Shown here: positions 1 to 5,831 of the stretch, piece after piece
Layout of the letters: every line of letters begins with the position of its first letter
Numbering within the stretch: position 1 is the first letter of the stretch
Source of the DNA: Deinococcales bacterium
Lineage (GTDB): Bacteria > Deinococcota > Deinococci > Deinococcales > Deinococcaceae
DNA: 8,503 bases
Assembly (NCBI GenBank): GCA_025359705.1
Contig: JANYFS010000487.1
Location: forward strand, 1 to 8,503
Direction of reading: 5' to 3'
The notes under the pieces: generated by a model
Told to the model about the DNA's origin: nothing
What the model saw: the letters and a program-made list of their open reading frames with translations, nothing else
Database searches by the model: none
Position numbers and translations under genes: made by a program

Positions 1-27
1 TTGATACCCTATTGATACCCTATTGAT
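1..27. repeat. 11-bp tandem repeat at window edge
   Basis: The 11-base unit TTGATACCCTA occurs twice in a row and begins a third time (TTGAT). It may extend to the left of the window. It lies in non-coding sequence downstream of the small minus-strand gene. No function is evident; replication slippage is the simplest origin. Confidence 0.8.
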
Positions 28-46
28 TTGACCGCTCGAGTGACCC

Positions 47-66
47 AAAAGTCGGAAAATGACTTT
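47..66 (-). terminator. weak candidate terminator of the small hypothetical gene
   Basis: A 6-bp stem (AAAGTC with GACTTT, 7-nt loop) lies 14 bases after the stop codon on the minus strand. Its 3' arm ends in four T. The stem is short and AT-rich, so this is only a candidate. No better terminator is visible before the window edge. Confidence 0.25.
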
Positions 67-70
67 ACCA

Positions 71-94
71 GACGTGAATTTAGACGTGAATTTG
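71..94. repeat. 12-bp tandem duplication containing a stop codon
   Basis: GACGTGAATTTA is followed directly by GACGTGAATTTG. On the coding (minus) strand this reads Ile-His-Val-stop, Ile-His-Val-Trp, so the stop of the upstream gene lies in the first copy. The period is a multiple of three and in frame. Confidence 0.85.
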
Positions 95-361
95 GATATT
101 GCTATCAAAACTGCTGCTGCCCTCACGCAACGTCTCGAGAAACGTGAGTAACTCGGCTTGGGCCGCAGCACGGTCCAGGATTTCTTCGGGTAGGCTGCGA
201 ACCGCAATGCGCTGAGTGCTTTCCGAAACATTTTTAAAGGTGGTGGGGCTTTGCAAGTAGGCGATGATGCGGAACATGCCATATTCTTGTTCGGCCTGAA
301 AAAAAGCCACATGGTTGAGGTTGATGAATTTCCCGTCTTCGCAACGGATGAAGGTATGCAT
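80..361 (-). CDS. small hypothetical protein, 93 aa
   Basis: I do not recognise this protein. The 93-residue product has a pattern (FIRCEDGKFINLNHVAFFQ, residues 4-22) resembling small beta-strand proteins with a ligand- or DNA-binding fold, but I cannot assign a family. The C-terminal half (residues 55-80) is probably helical and ends in a polar tail. There is no signal peptide or membrane segment, so it is probably cytoplasmic. I chose ATG at 361 over a TTG at 412: the extra 17 residues look like translated non-coding DNA, and a TACACT box sits exactly six bases upstream of the ATG, which suits a leaderless mRNA. It lies downstream of the DAHP synthase but is separated from it by a strong terminator, so it is probably transcribed alone. 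The stop codon lies in a 12-bp duplication. Confidence 0.6.
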   Translation of the reverse strand: MHTFIRCEDGKFINLNHVAFFQAEQEYGMFRIIAYLQSPTTFKNVSESTQRIAVRSLPEEILDRAAAQAELLTFLETLREGSSSFDSNIQIHV

Positions 362-367
362 GGCTTT

Positions 368-373
368 AGTGTA
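368..373 (-). promoter_or_regulatory. candidate -10 box (TACACT) for a leaderless start
   Basis: On the minus strand TACACT lies six bases before the ATG at 361, the same geometry as the aromatic leader peptide and the partial membrane gene in this window. No convincing -35 hexamer is visible 16-18 bases upstream, which lowers confidence. Confidence 0.4.
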
Positions 374-429
374 ATAGAAAAACGGACACTCGAGGGGAGG
401 AGCTGCGGGCAAGCGGGCGAGACTCTAGG

Positions 430-460
430 GTAAGAGGGTAAGAGCGTAAGAGCGTAAGAA
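430..460. repeat. 8-bp tandem repeat (GTAAGAGS)
   Basis: There are nearly four head-to-tail copies of an 8-base unit: GTAAGAGG, GTAAGAGC, GTAAGAGC, GTAAGAA. The repeat abuts the U-tract side of the DAHP synthase terminator. It is non-coding, and no function is evident. Confidence 0.85.
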
Positions 461-500
461 AAAGCCAAGAGAATTAGGTTTTACCCCTATTCTCTTGGCT
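459..500 (-). terminator. intrinsic terminator of the DAHP synthase gene
   Basis: 463-474 and 489-500 form a perfect 12-bp stem (AGCCAAGAGAAT / ATTCTCTTGGCT). A further three pairs (476-478 with 486-488) are possible past a one-base bulge. On the minus strand the 3' arm is followed by TTTTTCTT. It lies about 75 nt after the stop of the DAHP synthase, so it ends that transcript and separates it from the small gene. Confidence 0.85.
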
Positions 501-571
501 CGAGCGCTGATTTTAATTAAAAACTAGTCTTTCACGAACAACGGACAACGAATAACAAATAACAACTTAAA

Positions 572-589
572 CCGTTTAAACCGTTACAA
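572..589. repeat. 9-bp tandem duplication containing the aroG stop
   Basis: On the minus strand ACGGTTTAA occurs twice in a row, reading Thr-Val-stop, Thr-Val-stop. The duplication gives the DAHP synthase a second in-frame stop nine bases after the first. The joined copies also make an 8-bp palindrome, GTTTAAAC. Confidence 0.8.
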
Positions 590-1649
590 CTCGAGCCTGT
601 CCCATACGCTGGTAGGTATCTGCCAGTAAGACTTCGGTGGCTTCCCAACTGAGGCAGGCATCTGTGACCGACACGCCGTATTTGAGCTGGCTGTGATCGG
701 TGGGGATGCTTTGTTTGCCTCCCTCGAGGTTGCTCTCGAGCATGACCCCGACCACTTGGTTTTGGCCTTTGGCCCGCTGCTCGAGGATGCTGTCCATGGC
801 AATAAGTTGTTTGTTGTGGTCGTAGTTCGAGTTGTGGTGGCTGCAATCCACCAAAATATTGGGCAGCAAGCCTGCTTTTTGCAATAGGGCGGCGGTACTT
901 TGCACCGAGGCTTCATCGAAGTTGGGGCCACCACGTCCACCGCGCAAAATAACGTGACCGTAGGGGTTGCCTTGGGTTCCAATTACAGCGGCGCGGCCTT
1001 GCTGGTCGATACCCAGGAAAGAATGGGGCTTTTTGGCGGACAAAATGGCATCTACCGCAATTTGCACATTGCCCTCGGTGCTGTTTTTAAAGCCCACAGG
1101 AACGGAGACCCCGCTGGACATGGCGCGGTGGGTTTGCGACTCGGTGGTGCGTGCGCCAATCGCTCCCCAGGTCAGCAGTTCGTCGATGTACTGCGGAATA
1201 AAGGGATCGAGCAATTCGGTAGCTACCGGCATTCCCATTTCGTTGATGTGCAGCATCAGCTCGCGGGTGAGTTCCAGACCTTTTTGAAAATCGTTAGTGA
1301 AATCCATATCGGGATCTTGCAAAAAACCACGCCAACCCACCGTGGTACGGGGTTTATCCACATAAACCCGCATGATGATGTACATCTGGTCTAGGTATGT
1401 GTGATGCAACTGGCTTAGGCGACGGGCGTATTCGTGGGCTTGCTCGACATTGTGAATGGAACATGGCCCCGTAATCATCAGTAACCTCGAGTCACGTCCT
1501 GCCAAAATATCTTCCACCACTTTGCGGCCCTCGAGAACGGTGGCGCGTGCGGTATCGGTCAGTGGGCTTTTGGCCTTGAGGTCTTGCGGGGCGATGATGG
1601 GTGAAACGCTGGCGACGTGAACATTTTCCAGATTTTCCGAATGGGTCAT
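576..1649 (-). CDS. aroG: 3-deoxy-7-phosphoheptulonate (DAHP) synthase, class I
   Basis: This enzyme condenses phosphoenolpyruvate with erythrose 4-phosphate to DAHP, the committed step of the shikimate pathway to Phe, Tyr and Trp. It is cytoplasmic and metal-dependent. The 357-residue length is normal for the E. coli AroF/G/H type. Recognisable motifs in order: GPCSIH (61-66, metal ligand Cys63), PRTTVGWRG (100-108), GARTTESQ (165-172), VGFKNSTEG (185-193), ILRGG (234-238), SHHNSN (270-275, likely ligand His271), GVMLESNLEGG (301-311, Glu305) and TDAC (329-332, Asp330). ATG at 1649 is chosen because GGAGG sits at 1654-1658; the open frame extending to 1796 crosses the leader hairpin and looks non-coding. 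An attenuator with a Tyr/Phe-rich leader peptide precedes it, so expression probably follows aromatic amino acid supply. The choice among aroF, aroG and aroH names is arbitrary; the function is firm. Confidence 0.96.
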   Translation of the reverse strand: MTHSENLENVHVASVSPIIAPQDLKAKSPLTDTARATVLEGRKVVEDILAGRDSRLLMITGPCSIHNVEQAHEYARRLSQLHHTYLDQMYIIMRVYVDKPRTTVGWRGFLQDPDMDFTNDFQKGLELTRELMLHINEMGMPVATELLDPFIPQYIDELLTWGAIGARTTESQTHRAMSSGVSVPVGFKNSTEGNVQIAVDAILSAKKPHSFLGIDQQGRAAVIGTQGNPYGHVILRGGRGGPNFDEASVQSTAALLQKAGLLPNILVDCSHHNSNYDHNKQLIAMDSILEQRAKGQNQVVGVMLESNLEGGKQSIPTDHSQLKYGVSVTDACLSWEATEVLLADTYQRMGQARVVTV

Positions 1650-1653
1650 AAAA

Positions 1654-1658
1654 CCTCC
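1654..1658 (-). promoter_or_regulatory. ribosome binding site of aroG
   Basis: GGAGG on the minus strand lies four bases before the ATG at 1649. It fixes the start and lies just past the U-tract of the leader terminator, so antitermination is needed to reach it. Confidence 0.8.
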
Positions 1659-1663
1659 ATAAC

Positions 1664-1695
1664 AAAAACTGCGCTCGAGGTGGACTCGAGCGCAG
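1664..1695 (-). terminator. leader (attenuator) terminator upstream of aroG
   Basis: On the minus strand CTGCGCTCGAG (1695-1685) and CTCGAGCGCAG (1679-1669) form a perfect 11-bp GC-rich stem with the 5-nt loop TCCAC. Five T follow at once (1668-1664), then GTT. This is a textbook intrinsic terminator, but it lies before the gene, ending 15 nt upstream of the aroG start codon and 17 nt after the leader peptide stop. Its position only makes sense as a regulated terminator. Confidence 0.85.
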
Positions 1696-1729
1696 CGAAA
1701 AGACAAGGAAACTAGGCCGACACTCGAGT
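1684..1729 (-). promoter_or_regulatory. possible antiterminator pairing in the aroG leader
   Basis: ACTCGAGTGT (1729-1720) can pair with GCGCTCGAGT (1693-1684) over ten contiguous positions, eight Watson-Crick and two G-U. The second segment is the 5' arm of the terminator, so the two folds exclude each other. The first segment overlaps leader codons 33-36 and would be masked by a ribosome at the leader stop codon (1714-1712). The CTCGAG core is very common in this DNA, so the core pairing alone is weak evidence. Confidence 0.5.
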
Positions 1730-1825
1730 GGGGTGTGCTGCAAAATAAAAGTAGTAGGTGGTTTGCACCCCTTTTATGGTGTTTGGATTGACCCAATTGA
1801 AGATGTGGTGAACTCGAGCGGACAT
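1712..1825 (-). CDS. aromatic leader peptide of the aroG attenuator, 37 aa
   Basis: This short frame was found by reading the DAHP synthase leader. The predicted peptide has 37 residues, with Phe9, Trp11 and an unbroken Tyr24-Tyr25-Phe26-Tyr27-Phe28 run (TAC TAC TTT TAT TTT, 1756-1742), then nine residues to TAG. By analogy with the pheA and his leader peptides of enteric bacteria, its role would be to sense charged tRNA(Tyr) and tRNA(Phe) by ribosome stalling, not to act as a protein. No Shine-Dalgarno site precedes the ATG. However, a TAGCAT -10 box ends six bases before it, so the mRNA would start at or next to the AUG (leaderless). A GTG at codon 20 is an alternative start that keeps the aromatic run. 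It is out of frame with aroG. Confidence 0.7.
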   Translation of the reverse strand: MSARVHHIFNWVNPNTIKGVQTTYYFYFAAHPTRVSA

Positions 1826-1831
1826 AGAGTT

Positions 1832-1860
1832 ATGCTAGTCGCCGTTGCCAAAGATGTCAT
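1832..1860 (-). promoter_or_regulatory. promoter of the aroG leader transcript
   Basis: On the minus strand: -35 ATGACA (1860-1855, five of six to TTGACA), a 17-bp spacer, and -10 TAGCAT (1837-1832, four of six to TATAAT). The -10 box ends six bases before the leader ATG at 1825, which predicts a leaderless leader-peptide mRNA. Confidence 0.65.
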
Positions 1861-1968
1861 CTGGGTTGTCTAAGTTAAGACTGGGTTGGAATATAGGATC
1901 TCGCTCGAGCAAGAAAAATACCGAATCAGAAGGCGGCCTAAAACCTCGAGTCGCTACATCTGTCTTGA

Positions 1969-2006
1969 CCCTCAACGCCTCACGGACAACGCCCCACAGA
2001 CAACGC
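1969..2006. repeat. 14-bp tandem repeat downstream of the transglutaminase gene
   Basis: CTCACGGACAACGC is followed by CCCACAGACAACGC (period 14, three differences), with a shortened related copy, CCCTCAACGC, before them. A similar ACGGACAACG stretch occurs at 543-550, also just after a minus-strand gene. This is a non-coding repeat of unknown role. Confidence 0.65.
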
Positions 2007-2021
2007 AAAACGGATCACGAA

Positions 2022-2921
2022 TCACACCTTGACTACGTTCACCTTCACCTCGAGCCAAGTAAATCCGCCGCCACGGTACAAACAGGTCACGGGCGAAATA
2101 TCGTCGTAGTCGCGGCCTACTGCCAGCACAATATGGTTTTGGTCGGTGGCAACCCCATTGGTCGGGTCGAAGCCCACCCAGCCCACTCCAGGCACAAAAG
2201 CCTCCACCCAAGCGTGACTGGCAGCGTCGCCCACCCAGCTCGAGCCTTGACCAATGTACAAGTACCCCGAAACATAGCGAGCAGGAATTCCGATGCTCCG
2301 TAGGGTTGCTAGCATCACATGGGCGTAATCTTGGCATACCCCACTTTGCAAAGTGATGGCCTCGAGCGCGGTAGTTTGCACATCGGTGCTGCCGGGTTGG
2401 TAGGTAAAATACTGATGCAAGTGGATATTCAGCTCGAGTAAATAATCCAGCAAAGAAGTTGTTAAGGCAGGTCGCGGAAATCCCAAATGCTCGAGCCATA
2501 AAATTGCTTTGCTTTGTACTTTAGCAGTTGCTGCAATAAAATCGTAGAAATTCCCTTTAGGATCTTGAATTTCCCGAATGTCCGCGTAAGTAACATCGTG
2601 ATCTGATGGTTTCCAACGCGGCAGGCTCGAGACTTCGGCATCAAAGCGGCTATCGAAGGTGAGTTGAGGATGTTGCTGCAACAAATGATAATCGTGGGTA
2701 TTATTTTCAAAAATATCTCGGTATTCATAAAAATGACATTGGGGTTCTACATGAATTCGGAAGTTGGAAATACTTTGATACCGTGTACTGACAGGGTGTA
2801 AGTGCAGCACACCAAAAGCATCCCAAGAAGGTAAGCCATAGTGATAGCGCGTGAAGTGATCCACCTGATAGCGGACGACTTCGGTATGGAGATGTGTTGT
2901 GGAACTAGAGTTTATAGACAT
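2022..2921 (-). CDS. transglutaminase-like cysteine protein of the ATP-grasp/alpha-E system
   Basis: A 299-residue protein of the bacterial transglutaminase-like superfamily. The N-terminal part (about 15-100) matches the beta-rich Bact_transglu_N type; the core follows at about 160-255. The catalytic triad is visible: Cys196 in SGVCQDYAH, His236 in SHAWVEA and Asp252 in GFDPTNG. Members act as peptidases or amidases more often than as true transglutaminases; the substrate here is unknown. There is no signal peptide, so it is probably cytoplasmic. It is the last gene of the conserved trio with the alpha-E protein (165 bp upstream) and the ATP-grasp ligase. In published comparative genomics of this trio it is proposed to cut or transfer the bond made by the ligase. 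ATG at 2921 lacks a clear Shine-Dalgarno site, so the exact start is less sure. No terminator was found after it. Confidence 0.93.
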   Translation of the reverse strand: MSINSSSTTHLHTEVVRYQVDHFTRYHYGLPSWDAFGVLHLHPVSTRYQSISNFRIHVEPQCHFYEYRDIFENNTHDYHLLQQHPQLTFDSRFDAEVSSLPRWKPSDHDVTYADIREIQDPKGNFYDFIAATAKVQSKAILWLEHLGFPRPALTTSLLDYLLELNIHLHQYFTYQPGSTDVQTTALEAITLQSGVCQDYAHVMLATLRSIGIPARYVSGYLYIGQGSSWVGDAASHAWVEAFVPGVGWVGFDPTNGVATDQNHIVLAVGRDYDDISPVTCLYRGGGFTWLEVKVNVVKV

Positions 2922-3068
2922 AGGGTTAAGGTGGTGTGAAGGATTAAGACGATAAACACCTGCTTTCTATGATGGTTTCTCGAGGAACAGTTATCTTTAC
3001 TATTTTAAATATTTTAAGACATCGATACGCCCTGATGCGAACTATGAAAGCTCGAGTTTGATTCAGAA

Positions 3069-3098
3069 TTCTCTTTAAAATTCTCTTTAAAATTCTTT
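3069..3098. repeat. 12-bp tandem repeat containing the alpha-E stop codon
   Basis: TTCTCTTTAAAA occurs twice in a row, followed by a partial third copy. On the coding strand it reads Glu-Phe-stop, Arg-Glu-Phe-stop, Arg-Glu-Phe, followed by a TGA outside the repeat. The gene's stop therefore lies at a repeat junction and is backed by further in-frame stops at 12-base steps. Confidence 0.85.
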
Positions 3099-4034
3099 TA
3101 ATGCAAAATAGCTTTTGATTATTTCGGCGGCTACGTGATTGATCGACTCGAGCAGACGGGCTAGACTGGGTTTTTTGCCCGTCAAAATCTGATCGATATG
3201 ATCAATATACTCGAGTTGCGCTCGTAGCCAGCCCAGCTTACGTTGCACATTTTGCGGCACAGTCGGGTTTTCTTTGGCAATGCACTCGAGGTGATCGGCA
3301 AGGGTCGCCAAACTGTAACTGAGGCTGCGCGGAAACTTGGGAGAAAGCAGCAAAAAAGCGGCGATGGATTGACTCTCGAAAAAATGCATTGGAGTTTTTA
3401 GATAGGCTTCGTAAGCCGAAACACTTTTTAGCAAGGCCGTCCAGCGGTGGTGATCGGCAAGGGCCGCCATGCCGCCCTGGTGGTGGGTAAATAGCGGATA
3501 AATCACCTCGAGCAAACGCGCTACATTGTCGGCCCGCTCCACCATGCGCCCAGACTGCAAAAAGTGCCAACCCATATCTCGAGGCAAGGTGGCTTCGGCA
3601 ATGCCAAAAAATAAATGGCTGGCATCTCTGGCTTCGTTGCAGAAGTGGTGCAGGCTGCTTTCGTCAAAAAAACCACTTTTGCTACAGATGCTGTGATAGG
3701 CCATATTCAGCGATTCCCACATTTCGGTGGAGATGCGGTTCCGCAGGCTGCGGGCATTTTCGCGGGCAAAGGTCAGGCTCGAGAGTACCGAGGCGCTGTT
3801 TTCGGTATGCACTGCCAGCCACAACGAGACACTTTGGGTATCGGTGGCAGTAAAGAATTCGCCAAAAGCATCCTTGGTGAAGGTGACATCCAGCAGTGGC
3901 TCCCACTGTGCCTCGAGCGCCCCCGCCCCCTCGAGGGTAGCGTGATAATTGACATCCAGCAAGCGAGCGGTGTTCTCCATCCGCTCCACATAGCGCCCCA
4001 TCCAAAACAGACTTTCTGCAATCCGACTGAGCAT
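3087..4034 (-). CDS. alpha-E domain protein (DUF403)
   Basis: A 315-residue all-helical protein, full length for the alpha-E (DUF403/COG2307) family. Diagnostic motifs: SRIAESLFWMGRYVERMENTARLL (3-25, split here around the conserved ERMENTARLL), ENARSLRNRIS (92-102) with EMWESLN (104-110), and GRMVERADNVARLLE (162-176), an internal echo of the first motif. No catalytic activity is established for the family. It almost always lies next to a circularly permuted ATP-grasp ligase and a transglutaminase-like protein, as here, and is thought to work with them. There is no signal peptide. ATG at 4034 has a GAGGTGG ribosome binding site just upstream, and this site is formed partly by a CTCGAG copy (4042-4047). 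It follows the ATP-grasp gene after 144 bp. Confidence 0.93.
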   Translation of the reverse strand: MLSRIAESLFWMGRYVERMENTARLLDVNYHATLEGAGALEAQWEPLLDVTFTKDAFGEFFTATDTQSVSLWLAVHTENSASVLSSLTFARENARSLRNRISTEMWESLNMAYHSICSKSGFFDESSLHHFCNEARDASHLFFGIAEATLPRDMGWHFLQSGRMVERADNVARLLEVIYPLFTHHQGGMAALADHHRWTALLKSVSAYEAYLKTPMHFFESQSIAAFLLLSPKFPRSLSYSLATLADHLECIAKENPTVPQNVQRKLGWLRAQLEYIDHIDQILTGKKPSLARLLESINHVAAEIIKSYFALKEF

Positions 4035-4149
4035 GAACCACCTCGAGCGATCTAAGAGCGATTTAGCTACCTAAGCTATCTTGGGGAAAGGGTTTTTGAG
4101 TGATGTATTTTTTGGCTCGAGGGAAAAAATATTTTAAAACCCCTAAACG

Positions 4150-4191
4150 ACTGCTTCCTGTTTTTGTTCCTGTTTTTGTTACTGTTTTTGC
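4150..4191. repeat. 12-bp tandem repeat at the 3' end of the ATP-grasp gene
   Basis: On the coding strand CAAAAACAG is repeated at 12-base steps with the linking codons TAA, GAA and GAA. In frame this gives Gln-Lys-Gln-stop, Gln-Lys-Gln-Glu, Gln-Lys-Gln-Glu. The gene's stop is thus a one-base variant (TAA for GAA) within the repeat. Reading on would add Gln-Lys-Gln-Glu-Gln-Lys-Gln-Glu-Ala-Val-Val before a TAG. Confidence 0.85.
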
Positions 4192-5720
4192 TGCTGGGTT
4201 AATTGCTCAACACTGGATTCAAGTGTGGATTCGAGGGTGGATTCCATGCTCGAGTCCACCGCTCCAACGGGAGCGCGGGGTAAATCTCCCTCGAGTACCC
4301 AGGTATCTTTGGAACCCCCACCTTGGCTCGAGTTGACTACCAAAGAACCGCGTTTCAGGGCTACCCGAGTTAACCCCCCAGGTACAATTTTTACTTCTTC
4401 TCCCACCAAAATGTAAGGCCGCAGGTCGATATGGCAGGGTTCAAAGCATTTGGTGTCGCGGTAATAGCTGGGATGCCGTGAAATGCCCACGACCGGTTGG
4501 GCAATGTAGTTGCGTGGGTTGGCCTTGACCCGCTCGAGGTAGGCCATGCGTTCGGCAAGTGGGGTGTGTGGCCCGATCATCAGGCCGTAACCACCCGATT
4601 CGTTGACCGGTTTGAACACCAGTTCTTCAGAATGCTCGAGCATGTGGGCCAAACCTTCTGGCTCGAGTCCCAAAAAGGTGGGTATGTTGTCCAGAATGGC
4701 TTCTTCGTTTAGGTAATAGCGAATCATTTGCGGAACATAGGCATACACCGCCTTGTCGTCCGCCACTCCTGTACCCACCGCGTTGGCAAGCGCCACCCGT
4801 CCTGCACGGTAGACCTGCATCAGTCCGCGCACTCCCAAGGCCGAATCGGGCCGAAAGGCGATAGGATCCAGGAAATCGTCGTCTAGGCGGCGGTAAATCA
4901 CATCCACCTGTTGCCGCCCTGCGCTGGTTCGCATCCATACCCGGCCCTCGTCCACAAACAGGTCGCGGCCCTCCACCAGTTCCACACCCATTTGCTGCGC
5001 CAAAAAGGAGTGTTCAAAATAGGCGCTGTTGTACATCCCAGGGGTCAAAACGACAATGGTGGGGTCGGGTTTTTGACCTGGGGCCAAGCTTCGCAACAGG
5101 TTTAGCAGCAAACTGGAATATTGTTGTACAGGACGCACTCCATAGCTGCGAAACAACTTAGGGAAAATGCGGGTCATTGCAGCGCGGTTTGCCAGCATGT
5201 AGGAAACCCCGCTTGGAACACGCAAATTATCTTCCAGCACGGCATAACGACCATTTTCGCCGCGTACCAAATCGGTACCGACCACATGGGTATAGCGCTG
5301 ATAGGGTAGGGTAATTCCCCGCATTTCACGGCGGTAATTGAGTGAGCTATAGACCAGATCGGCGGGAATGATCCCTGCGCCAATGATTTCCGCATCGTGA
5401 TAAATATCGTGCAAGAACATGTTCAGGGCCAAAACCCGCTGGCGCAAACCCGCTTCCACCACGGCCCATTCGCTGCTTGGGATCAGCCTGGGGGTGGGGT
5501 CGAAGGGGAGCGTGCGCTCGGTTCCTTGAGCATCACCATACACCGTAAAAGTGATGCCCTGATTGCGGAAAGCCAGCTCCGAAAGGGCCACCCGCTGCTC
5601 AAACTCGTCTACACCAATGTGACTCAACCGCTCGAGTACCGCTTGATAGTGGGGCCGCACCTGACCGTTGGGGAAAAAGATCTCGTCAAAAAAGCCTTGG
5701 TGCTGATATTTGCTGAACAC
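4179..5720 (-). CDS. circularly permuted ATP-grasp ligase (DUF404/DUF407, COG2308)
   Basis: A 513-residue member of the circularly permuted ATP-grasp type 2 family, predicted to use ATP to join a carboxylate to an amine. The substrate is unknown. Motifs in order: HQGFFDEIF (7-15), GQVRPHY (19-25), DIYHDAEII (105-113), IPADLVYSS (118-126), LEDNLRVPSGVSYMLANR (162-179), PGMYNSAYFEHSFLA (227-241), YRRLDDDFLDP (276-286), VADDKAVYAYVP (319-330), FKPVNESGGYGLMIGP (369-384), HIDLRPY (430-436) and VNSSQGGGSKDTW (462-474). The frame is open to 5867, but I chose GTG at 5720. The extra 49 residues come from repeats and span a promoter (5832-5860), while a GGGGGG stretch lies seven bases before the GTG. 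The C-terminal tail (489-513) is low complexity, with Glu-Ser-Thr-Leu repeats then Gln/Lys. It is first in the trio with alpha-E and the transglutaminase-like gene. Confidence 0.92.
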   Translation of the reverse strand: MFSKYQHQGFFDEIFFPNGQVRPHYQAVLERLSHIGVDEFEQRVALSELAFRNQGITFTVYGDAQGTERTLPFDPTPRLIPSSEWAVVEAGLRQRVLALNMFLHDIYHDAEIIGAGIIPADLVYSSLNYRREMRGITLPYQRYTHVVGTDLVRGENGRYAVLEDNLRVPSGVSYMLANRAAMTRIFPKLFRSYGVRPVQQYSSLLLNLLRSLAPGQKPDPTIVVLTPGMYNSAYFEHSFLAQQMGVELVEGRDLFVDEGRVWMRTSAGRQQVDVIYRRLDDDFLDPIAFRPDSALGVRGLMQVYRAGRVALANAVGTGVADDKAVYAYVPQMIRYYLNEEAILDNIPTFLGLEPEGLAHMLEHSEELVFKPVNESGGYGLMIGPHTPLAERMAYLERVKANPRNYIAQPVVGISRHPSYYRDTKCFEPCHIDLRPYILVGEEVKIVPGGLTRVALKRGSLVVNSSQGGGSKDTWVLEGDLPRAPVGAVDSSMESTLESTLESSVEQLTQQQKQ

Positions 5721-5766
5721 GTTTCGCCCCCCAAATACATCTACCCCAACAAAACTACCCAAACAT

Positions 5767-5815
5767 CTACCCAAAACACAGCTCGAGACCCCTACCCAAA
5801 ATACAGCTCGAGACC
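5767..5815. repeat. 25-bp tandem repeat in the ATP-grasp 5' leader
   Basis: Two 24-base copies (5767-5790 and 5792-5815) differ at one position and each carries a CTCGAG. Further partial CTACCC-type units lie to the left (5741-5772). The repeat is between the promoter at 5832-5860 and the GTG start at 5720, so it would be transcribed into a leader of about 105 nt. The two CTCGAG copies could pair, but no longer stem forms. Confidence 0.85.
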
Positions 5816-5831
5816 GAAAAAGATTTGAGTT

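Noticed and set aside
900..1394. Plus-strand 164-codon frame opposite the DAHP synthase, and similar frames at 3615-4055, 1845-2303 and 6056-6559
   Set aside because: Each is antisense to a firmly identified gene or to repeats, shows no recognisable protein and has no start signals. They are shadows of the minus-strand codon pattern.
1650..1796. N-terminal extension of the DAHP synthase to 1796 (49 more residues)
   Set aside because: The extension crosses the attenuator hairpin and part of the leader peptide in another frame, while the ATG at 1649 has GGAGG and gives a family-like N-terminus.
1664..1830. T-box riboswitch as the aroG leader element
   Set aside because: No T-box consensus (AGGGTGGNACC type) or specifier stem is visible, and the Tyr/Phe codon run in an open frame fits ribosome-mediated attenuation better.
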